Origin: JAEWWD01 sp964440115
Lineage (GTDB): Bacteria; Bacillota; Clostridia; Christensenellales; CAG-138
Direction: 5' to 3'
Length of the DNA: 64,000 bases
Assembly (NCBI GenBank): GCA_964440115.1
Contig: CAYTPV010000003.1
Span: 1 to 64,000, forward strand
Shown here: one piece after another, positions 41,115 through 50,200 of the stretch
Layout: each line of letters begins with the position of its first letter
Numbering within the stretch: the first letter of the stretch is position 1
Notes under the pieces: model-generated
The model's database searches: none
What the model saw: the letters and a program-made list of their open reading frames with translations, nothing else
What the model was told of the DNA's origin: nothing
Position numbers and translations under genes: made by a program

Positions 41115-41603
41115 TTGGAAAAGTATGAATTGAACATCAACGGCAAGGATATCGTCGTTGAAGCGGAGAAAAACTGGACGCTGCTGTATGTGCTGCGTGA
41201 GGTTCTGGATCTCACCGGTGCGAAATGCGGCTGCAACACAGGCGACTGCGGCGCTTGCAAAGTGATTGTGGACGGAGAGGCAGTGAACTCCTGCCTGGTG
41301 CAGATTGGTAAAGCAGTCGGCAAGCGTATTGAAACCATCGAAGGGCTTGCAAGGGGCGCCAACATGCATCCCATTCAGCGCGCGTTTATAGAATGCGGCG
41401 CAGTGCAGTGCGGGTATTGTACACCGGGCATGATCATGTCCGCCAAAGCATTGCTCGATAAAAACCTGTCGCCATCGGATGAAGAGATTACGCAATCGAT
41501 ATCCAACAATCTGTGCCGCTGCACGGGCTATGTGAAGATAGTCGACGCTATCCGCAAGGCTGCGAATATGCTGCGCGAGGAAAAGGAGGGCAACGTACAA
41601 TGA
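41115..41603 (+). CDS. Xanthine-dehydrogenase-type 2Fe-2S subunit, set 2
   Basis: The 162-residue iron-sulfur subunit is equal in length to that of set 1: KCGCNTGDCGACKVIVDGEA (about 42-61), QCGYCTPGMIMSAKALL (about 103) and NLCRCTGYVKIVDAI (about 138). The start is a TTG at 41115, eight bases after AAGGGG. An in-frame GTG at 41091 would add eight residues not matched in set 1. Its stop overlaps the start of the Mo subunit gene by ATGA. Unlike set 1, no FAD subunit gene is present in this operon. Confidence 0.9.
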   Translation: MEKYELNINGKDIVVEAEKNWTLLYVLREVLDLTGAKCGCNTGDCGACKVIVDGEAVNSCLVQIGKAVGKRIETIEGLARGANMHPIQRAFIECGAVQCGYCTPGMIMSAKALLDKNLSPSDEEITQSISNNLCRCTGYVKIVDAIRKAANMLREEKEGNVQ

Positions 41604-43870
41604 GCTGTGAAATACCGGTCAACGGAATCGTAGGCAAAAGCGTGCCCATTCGCGACGCGGCGCTCAAGGCCACTGGCCAGATCAAGTATGTCGCGGATAT
41701 GAAATTTTCCGGCATGCTGCACGCCAAGGTGTTGTTCAGCACGGTGGCGCACGCGAAAATCAAACGCTTGGATACCTCCAAAGCCGAAGCGTTGGAAGGC
41801 GTGTTTGCAGTGGTCAGCTATCTCAATACACCTGACGTGTATTTCAACAGCTGCGGCGAGACCATTGAAGTCTATAAAACGGAACGGCTGTTTGAAGATA
41901 CTGTTCGCTATGTGGGCGATAAAGTCGCCGCTGTTGCTGCTGTTGATGAAAAGACAGCCGAAAAGGCGCTCAAACTCATTGAAGTCGAATATGAAGAGCT
42001 GCCCGCCAACTTCGACCCGGAGCAAGGTGCCAACGATGACGCGTATGTGATCCACACACACGGCAATTTGGAAAAGGGCAACATCATCGAAGTCGTACGC
42101 CAGAGCTGCGGCGATGTCGACGACGCCATGCAGAACGCGGATATGGTATTTGAAGATGTATATACCTACCCTGCGATCCATCACGGCGCGATTGAGACGC
42201 ATGCATCCATTGCCAACTACGACGCGTCGGGCAAACTGACGGTATACACTGCCTCGCAGGATACGTTTGCCGTGCGCATCAATCTTTCGCGCATATTCGG
42301 CCTGCCCATGAGCAAGGTACGTGTACTTGTTCCGGCCATGGGCGGCGCATTTGGCGGCAAGGTAGATATGATTACAGAGCACATCGCGTCTGCGCTGGCC
42401 ATCAAAACCGGCAAGCCTGTGAAGCTTGCGTTCAACCGCAGGGAGGATATCGCTTCCACCCGCACTCGCCACGCCATGAAGATTTACATGAAGACCGGCG
42501 TCAATAAAGACGGTACCATCGTTGCCGAAGATATGAAAGTCTACTGCAACGCGGGCGCTTACGCAAGTGGTACCACGAATATCATCTGGGCAATGTGCGG
42601 CAAGCTTTTTAAGGTGCATCAGTGCAAAAACGTACGGTATACGGGTTTCCCTGTCATCACCAATTCTCCCATCGGCGGCCCAATGCGCGGCTTCGGTTCG
42701 CCGCAGACATTCTTTGCTCAACAGCGTCAGATGAACCGCATCGCAAACGCGCTGGGCATGGATATGCTGGAGCTGCAGAAAAAGAACCTGACCCTGCCGG
42801 ACGGCATTGACTATCGTTTTTCAGCGCCGCACGGCAATGCACGCCCCATCGACTGTCTCACGCGCGCAGCTGAACTGATAGGCTACGAGCAGGCTAAGGC
42901 TGAACAGGAAGCCACAAAGAACGACCGCTACCGCATCGGCATTGGCATCGGCGTAGGTGCGCATGGCAACGGCATGTTTGGCGTTCGCACGGATATCACC
43001 GGCCACATTCTGAAAATGAACGACGACGGCTCCTGTGTGCTGTATTCCGGTACGCACGAAATGGGCAATTCCGCTATAACAACACAGGTGCAGATGGTAT
43101 CGGAAGTGCTGGGCATCAGTATGGATCGCATCGAGTGTATCTCCGCCGATACGGAAGCGACGCCTTATCAGCTCGGCGATTATTCCAGCCGCGGTACATT
43201 CGTATCGGGACACGGCGCGCTGCGTATCGCCCAGATGATGCGCGAGAAGATCGTGAAATACGCTGCCGAACTGCTGCAGACAAGCGAAGATGGCTTGGAA
43301 CTGCGCAACAACAGCGTATACGCGCCGGACGGCAGCAGCGTAACCATGGAACAAGTCGTGCTGTGCGCACGGCACAAGCACTTTACAGAACTGATGTGCA
43401 CGAATACCTACGCAGCGGATGCTGCCGTAATTTCCTACGGCGCACACATCGCGAAGGTCCGCGTAGATATGGAAACGGGAAAAACGGAACTTCTTGATTA
43501 CGCAGCTGTGCACGACGTCGGCAAGGCCATCAATCCCATGGGTGTGCACGGCCAGATCGAGGGCGCGATACAGATGGGTGCTGGATATGCGCTTTCTGAA
43601 GGCATTGAACTTGACAAAAAGGGCAAGGTCAAGAATACCACACTGCGCACCTACCATATGTTCCAGTCGGATGAAATGCCAAAGCGCATACAGATTGATC
43701 TGATTGAAAAGTTGGAACAGGCCGGTCCTTACGGTGCGAAGAGCATTGGCGAATGCTCCGTTGTGCCCAGCATATCGGCCATAGGCAACGCAGTCAGCAA
43801 CGCAACCGGCTGCGAGTGCAACGATCTGCCCATCAAACCGCAGAGGCTTCTGTCGCTGATACAGAAGTAA
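41600..43870 (+). CDS. Xanthine-dehydrogenase-type molybdenum-binding subunit, set 2
   Basis: A 756-residue catalytic subunit of a molybdenum hydroxylase. It shows the hammerhead start (RDAALKATGQIKYVADMKFSG), pterin loops VPAMGGAFGGKVDMITEHIA (about 245) and GGPMRGFGSPQTFFAQQRQM (about 356), YSGTHEMGNSAITTQVQMV (about 477), and the catalytic Glu in YGAKSIGECSVVPSISAIG (about 715). It is clearly diverged from the set 1 subunit, so a different purine substrate is likely (for example hypoxanthine versus urate or xanthine). The start at 41600 follows AAGGAGGG and is coupled to the 2Fe-2S gene. With only two subunits it must borrow an FAD subunit or pass electrons to another partner. Confidence 0.9.
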   Translation: MSCEIPVNGIVGKSVPIRDAALKATGQIKYVADMKFSGMLHAKVLFSTVAHAKIKRLDTSKAEALEGVFAVVSYLNTPDVYFNSCGETIEVYKTERLFEDTVRYVGDKVAAVAAVDEKTAEKALKLIEVEYEELPANFDPEQGANDDAYVIHTHGNLEKGNIIEVVRQSCGDVDDAMQNADMVFEDVYTYPAIHHGAIETHASIANYDASGKLTVYTASQDTFAVRINLSRIFGLPMSKVRVLVPAMGGAFGGKVDMITEHIASALAIKTGKPVKLAFNRREDIASTRTRHAMKIYMKTGVNKDGTIVAEDMKVYCNAGAYASGTTNIIWAMCGKLFKVHQCKNVRYTGFPVITNSPIGGPMRGFGSPQTFFAQQRQMNRIANALGMDMLELQKKNLTLPDGIDYRFSAPHGNARPIDCLTRAAELIGYEQAKAEQEATKNDRYRIGIGIGVGAHGNGMFGVRTDITGHILKMNDDGSCVLYSGTHEMGNSAITTQVQMVSEVLGISMDRIECISADTEATPYQLGDYSSRGTFVSGHGALRIAQMMREKIVKYAAELLQTSEDGLELRNNSVYAPDGSSVTMEQVVLCARHKHFTELMCTNTYAADAAVISYGAHIAKVRVDMETGKTELLDYAAVHDVGKAINPMGVHGQIEGAIQMGAGYALSEGIELDKKGKVKNTTLRTYHMFQSDEMPKRIQIDLIEKLEQAGPYGAKSIGECSVVPSISAIGNAVSNATGCECNDLPIKPQRLLSLIQK

Positions 43871-43884
43871 AACGCTATTTACTT

Positions 43885-43914
43885 AAAAGCCGCCGGTCGA
43901 CGACCGGCGGCTTT
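43885..43914 (+). terminator. Terminator after the second molybdenum hydroxylase operon
   Basis: AAAAGCCGCCGGTCG (43885-43899) faces CGACCGGCGGCTTT (43901-43914), a near-perfect palindrome 14 bases after the stop codon. A copy identical over 30 bases lies at 44192-44221. Confidence 0.82.
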
Positions 43915-43929
43915 GGTTGTCAATCAACC

Positions 43930-44149
43930 CCTTGAGGAATTCAAGGTATCAGCGCTTTAAAGCGCCGGGTCCTCGGCGGGAGACGTCTCAGACACTAGGC
44001 CTTCAGGCCATCGCGATTATTTTTTTGCTTTGTGGAAACTACGTTTCCCCAACCCTCTTCCTTAAAAACGCCCGTACTCAGGGGGCGCGGGGGGCGAAGC
44101 CCTCCCGCTATTAAATAAAATAATCTATCGTCGCCGCCGTAGGCGGCGA
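43930..44149. repeat. Palindrome cluster between two identical terminators (no gene seen)
   Basis: Successive inverted repeats are CCTTGA/TCAAGG (43930-43946), GCGCTTTAAAGCGC (43952-43965), GAGACGTCTC (43980-43989), GGCC-TTCA-GGCC (43998-44009), GGAAAC-TAC-GTTTCC (44034-44048), CGCCC/GGGCG (44069-44087) and TCGCCGCC-GTA-GGCGGCGA (44131-44149). The 359-base stretch 43871-44229 has only a 65-codon open frame with no ribosome binding site or recognisable product. It may be a structured RNA or a small non-autonomous mobile element; neither is established. Confidence 0.6.
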
Positions 44150-44191
44150 TACCTTATGAAAAAAACACATATATCTGACTTATTTTAGACG

Positions 44192-44221
44192 AAAAGCCGC
44201 CGGTCGACGACCGGCGGCTTT
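44192..44221 (-). terminator. Terminator of the giant surface-protein gene
   Basis: Second exact copy of the hairpin at 43885-43914, eight bases downstream of the giant gene's stop codon on the minus strand, followed there by TTTT. Two convergent genes thus end in the same 30-base element. Confidence 0.82.
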
Positions 44222-44229
44222 CTTTTTTC

Positions 44230-47200
44230 CTAATTGCGTCTCGCGAGATATCTGCGTCTGTAGAGAGCCATTGCAAAGAGCAGTAACAGCGATACGAGTG
44301 TCATCCAGCAACCTGCCTCTTCCATTGCACCGCCGGTATGCGGCACGCCGGGATTATCAGGCTGTATGGGCGGCACGGGCTTAACAGGCTTATGCCTGCT
44401 GTACGTGTTGCGGAAGAATATCAGGCCCAGATCGCTTGTGATTGCAACTTTTCCGGATACCCTGATATACAGCGGCAGTTCCTGCGTCCCGATATCCCCG
44501 TAGGCGTGTATGGTAAGATCCCGCGCGCGGATGGGTCCGCCCATTACGGTGCCGTCGCCGTTGATGGTGACGATATTGCCCGAGATATTCTTCACAACAA
44601 GGTGTCCCATGCTGTCGATGTATATATCGCCGCCAGTTGCAATGACCGGCCCAAACGCGAACAATATGAGAGGATTGGTACTGTCGCCTATGGCTCCGCC
44701 GCTTGTCAGCACCAGCGCATTGGATGTAATGTTCGCGGCAGTTCCACCCGCAGAACCAGCAGTCATGGCGCCTGTAGCCTGTATGGAAGCGTCGCCTGTT
44801 GCAAATACGTTATTGATCTGCAGCGCACCGTCGTTTCTCACATAGAAGCCGCCATTCATGGCCATGCCGTCGATTGCCCCGGTCCTGAGCCATATGGGTG
44901 CTACAGGCGTACCTACCGCGCCATCAAGCGCATACAAGCCTACCGCTGTTCCAATCACGCTCGGGCCCGTCTGCACTGCGGGCTGCCTATATGCCGGTGA
45001 CTCAGCCGCAATCTTGCGCTGCCGAATACCGCCAAGCGAGATAACCCATACATCGCCCGTCGCAGCAAGGTGATCGATGATCACATCGGCCGGGCTTGCG
45101 AGGAATATGCCGCCGTCTTGCGCATCCGCTGTCACGCCTTCGCCGGATACGAAGTACAGTTCATTTCCGGCTTCGCCTATTGAGCCGCCCGCTTTGAGCG
45201 TAAGCCTGCCGCCAGCGAATAGCGTTACATTTGCAGCATCAGCAGCAGACAGCAGAGTATCCGCATAGCTTTGAGCAGTATTCGCTATTGTCCTCAGATC
45301 ATCTGCATCACCCTGCGCATCGTTCGCGGCTTCACGGGCGGCCTGCGCCGCCAGCTGGGCATCATTCTGTGCAGCGAGGGCGGTGACCAATTCATCCTGC
45401 AGCTTGGATTCCTGACCGACCGCATCCGTAAGCTGCCGGTTCAACCGTTCAAGTGCAGCCGTACGCTGATTTTCTGTCAGTGCAGGATCTGTCTGCGCGG
45501 TCGTGATCTGCGCCTGAATGCCGGTAATGGCAACCTGCACAGCAGCCAGCGCCGCTGCCGTCGCAGCAGCCGTAGCCTGTTTGTTCAGGTAATCCTGCTC
45601 CTTGCGATCGGCGTAGGTATCCTGTACATCCGCGTGTGCCTGTGCCTGATCCGCTGCGTTCTTCGCGGCATTGGCGGCCTTTTGTGCCGCAAGCAGCAGC
45701 AGTATCGCTGTGTTATTGCCTGTGACATCGAGTATGCTGCCCGGCGCGGTCAGCTGAGCGTCGCCGGTGGAATGAACGCGTATGAGCTTCAAATCTCCGC
45801 TGAGTTCCGTGATATACAGTTCGTTTGCGCTCGCGCTGAATGTACCGCTCTTGGAACTGCCGTTTTGCGTATCCACTTCGAACGGATCGGACGCTGTGCC
45901 AATGCCGCCGTTAAGCGCCGTCAGTATGATGGTGTCGGCGATGACGCTCGCGGGGTAACCAAGCCTATCTCCTTCGAGAATGCCGCCCAGCGCAGTAATC
46001 TGCGCCGTGCCGCCAGCGATGACGAGGCCAAGCAGTATATCCTGCGGGCTGTTCGCACGTGTGGCCGTATTGACCATTGTCAGGTTGTCTTCGGCTGCGG
46101 CGTAGATGCGCCCGGTTTCGCTTTCTACCGTCAAAGTCATATCGCCTGTATCCGTCAGCCGGATCACACCGTGTGCGCGTGCTGTGACGCCGCCTTCAAC
46201 CGCAAGGTCTATGGGCGCGCTGACAGTGCCTATCGTACCGGTCGTCGAGTCTAGCAGCACATCTCCGCCAGCGGTAATATTCTTGTCGCCGTCGGCGTGC
46301 TGCTGCTGTGTCCGTACGTCGAGTATGCTTCCCGGTGCGCGAAGCTGTACATCGTCACCTGCGGAAATCACGCCAACACCCATGTCGCCGGTCTGTTCAT
46401 TGATATAAATGCTGCCCGTCTGCGCATTCGCATCGATTCGCGTCGCTTCAGAGGGGTAATCCACACGCAGCCAATCGTAACGCACCACGACCTCGAGTAC
46501 CCAGCGCAGTACGGCTTTTCCCTGCTCATCCAGCAGCGGCAGCCCATCCTCGCCTATAGCCGGTACCTGCTTCAGATTGAACGCGTACCCTGTCGTATCA
46601 ATTGCACGCAACGACATGAGTATGGGCACATCCACAGCTACGCCAAGCGTATATTCGCCAAAGCGGGTGCCGAACGCAGTCAGCGGGTCTTCACCCGGAG
46701 CTACTGGTTCATAATACGTCATATCCGGCCCCACCACGATAACGGGGCGATTCTGCTGCTCTTCCACCACCAGCGGCACAGCTGCGCTGCCAATGCTGTT
46801 CTGTGCATGGAGTGTGATATTGCGCGCCAGCATATGCTCTTTTTCAGGGTTCGCGATGCCGAGTATGCTGCCGCCCAGCGCGTTCACCGTCATGTCGCCG
46901 CGCTCAGATTTAAAGTATCCTGCGGTAATGTTGCCGGTATCCTGCGTGATTGTGATATCGCCCTCGTTGTACACATACCCGGCGCCTGTGCTTACGCCGA
47001 TATGCATGGTAAACGCACGTGCGGGTTCATCGATATAGAGCGGCTCATCATTGGGATATATGCTGCCGTCTATGGCCTTTTGCAGCAATGCGCTTATCTG
47101 CTCGGGTGTCAGCATGCTGCTCAGAAGACCGGCCATATTTTTCATGGCGTCCTGCCCAACGAGCGTAGCCAGCAGCGAGAGCGCCTGCTGATCTTCCATG

Positions 47201-50200
47201 GTGTACACGTCATAGGGGACAACCGGAGCACCGGGATTCCGCGGGTCAGGTTTGGGCGTAATGGTTTCCATGTGCGAGATTGCCGCAACCAGTGCGTTAG
47301 CCAATGTCTGCGCCGCGTTCGGGTCACTGTTGAGCAGGTTGCGAATGGCTCTTGCGCTGTATATATTGTTTTCAAGAAGCGCAGCAAGGCTGCTCGACGT
47401 AAATACCTTTCCTGCTGAAATGATAGCCGCAATATCTGCCGCATCAAGTTCCTTAGACCAGCTTTCGCGAGGCAGCGTCTTCATAATCCAATCCGCCAGT
47501 TTTTCGGGAGTCTGCGCGTCAATGGCGGAGTAGAAATACTGCCAATTGATGTTCTTCAGGTAGTCGCCATGTACTGTGTTGCCCTGTGCATCCGTACCCT
47601 CATGCACCGCCTCGGGAGGTTCCGCAATGGGCGGCAGATCCAGCGCGTTGATATAGTAGTTGGTGACATTGGGCACATTGAGCGTAACGAGAGCCGGTAT
47701 ATCGACGAACAGATGCAGATCCGCTTCGCCAATATCGCCGCCTGCCGCAAGCGACAGGTGTGCGTTATCGCTAACGCCGCCATTGCCGATATCGCCGTCG
47801 TTGAACTGTATGAGCGGATTCACGCTCAGATCATTGCGGGCAAGTATGCTGCCGCCCGCATCGAGTTTGATTCTGCTGCGGGAAGCGGTTACGAGGTCGA
47901 ACAGTATATCGCTGTCCGCCGCAAGATCTACAGACGATCTTAAGGCATTGATCCGGTTAAACCATACTTTACCGTATGCGTTTTGGGTGAGCGTACTGTC
48001 TATGAGATCGGCGGTATCCAGTACGATATCACCTGGTCCCGGAACAACCGCGCCGCGCAATAAGCCACGCAATCTTACAATGCCGCCCGGTACGGTCGTA
48101 AAGCTCAGATCGCTGTCTGTCGCCGCGATATCGTCGATCGTAATTCTACCGCCTGCCGTAAAGTCAAGCTCGCTGCCTGCGCTTGTTATGTCGTCAAGCG
48201 TAATATTACCGCCAGCGGAATACTGGTGATCACTTCCCTTTGAAGCGTCGATGGTATTGACTGTGATATCCCCATCCGCGTAAGCCGTCAGATCACCATT
48301 GTTGGAAGTCAGGACATCGATGAATATATCGCCCGCAGCATCCGCATATAGTCCGCTGTCAGTCAACACCAGCGTACCCGTGAGTATGATATCCCCGTTT
48401 GCGTCGCCGGTAGAGCCCGCATACAGCTGCAGCAGACCGCCATTACGGACAACAAGGTTGTTGCCGTAAATATCGCCGTTGGCTGTCACCACATGGTATA
48501 TCGCGCCGTCTACGACAGTGCCTTCTTCAAACGTGAAGTTTCCGTCCGCTTCCGGTACATTGATGTACGTATCGGTATAAATCACGAGTTTCCCGTCGAG
48601 ATCCAGCGTGAACACACGGCCGGCGTCGATATCCAGCAGATTGTCAAGAAGCCCTATGCTGCCGCTGGTATGCACATAGAAGCGCACATCGCCGCTCGAA
48701 CGGATATCCGTAGCGCCTGTGGTATCGTCGTCAAGCAGGCTGCCCTTTGTGTCCAGCATTTTGATACGAACGTCGTTGCCTTGCATATATCCGACAAGAT
48801 AGCTGATGCCGGTCTCAACACTCGAACGCGTTGCAACAACCGGGGGCGTTGATGTCAGCCAAACAACAGAGCCATCCGACCCCAGCTTGAGCTGTTCTTC
48901 AACGAGCGTATAGTAGGTAACATCGCCTTCCGTTGTGATAACGAGTTTCTGCTGTCCGCCATAGCTGATGACTCCGCTGTTTTCCTGAGCAAGCTGCCAG
49001 GTGCTTCCGTCGTTGTAGTAGTAGCTGCCATTTGCAGCCTTTGCTACCTTTTCGGAAAGCTTCTCAAGATAGATACCGCCTTTGATGGTGTACACAGGTG
49101 CATTCAGGTTGCCTCCCGTGCAGTCGATATCGAGGTTCCCGCTTCGGTAAGCGCCCGTATACCCGTTGTAGGAGTAAATCCAATTGGACTCATTGATGAC
49201 CGCCGTTGAATTGTCAAACGTATATACAGTTCCCTCAAGAGTGATCCAGAGATTCTCTTCAAGCCGGTATGCAATTTGCTTGTTATAGGTACGCTGCAAT
49301 ACCTTGATGCTGTCGCCGGGTTCCAGTTGTATGGAAGCGCCTACAGAGATGGTGAAGCCCCAGATGGAGTTTGAGTCCCTTTCAAGCTTGAACTCCTTGA
49401 GATCCATCTCATAATCTTTCGTTGTCGTATGATTTTCGCTGTCGGTGTAGGAATAATTGTAGTGATATTCGTCGTACACCGCGAGTTCACGATAGTTGGC
49501 ATTCCCCTTGCTGCCGAACACAAACGCCTGATACTGATTATCGGTGCCTCCGAGCGTAACAGGACTCATGGATGTGCCGGCATTGGGGATATAGTGAAGA
49601 TTCACGGTGCCGCCGCTTAGTATGCCATTCGTGGTTGAGGGGTTGAGTTCAATCAGTCTGCCCTTCATCACGTTATAGGCAGTAAGCGCTGCACCGGAAT
49701 AATTCCCGTCCACGACCTGAATATATCTTCCATCGTCAGTCCATTTTACCCCTACGCCGGTAAGGGTATGAATACCGACTAAGAAATTGCCGGACGATAC
49801 AGTCGTAGACGTCTCCTTGGAATAGGTATTGTCGGTGTAGTAATACGTTATGGTGTAGGAATATACCTGCTTGTAAGTGAAATCTGCGCCCGATGAACCA
49901 AGGTCATTCCACACCAGACTGTAATCCATCTTATAGTTCTGCGTCTTGAAGTACTTTATATCGCTATCCGAACCGGAGCTTTGTCCTGCAGACAACTCTG
50001 AATAGTCATACGGCAAACCCGAATACAGCGCACCCGACATGTTGCCAGTAGACCAACGCGTGCAGTAATACACATCTGCAATGGCGTTTGTTGCGGTAAC
50101 GAGCTTGACAACATAGTATGTGTGGCCAAAATCTGTATTGTAGGGATTTTCGTCGCTGTAAACGAAGTAGAAATCGTATATGCCTTCCGTCTTCCACTTG

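Noticed and set aside
43917..44114. 65-codon open frame in the palindrome cluster
   Set aside because: No ribosome binding site, crosses several hairpins, and its Arg/Pro/Gly-rich product resembles non-coding GC-rich junk.
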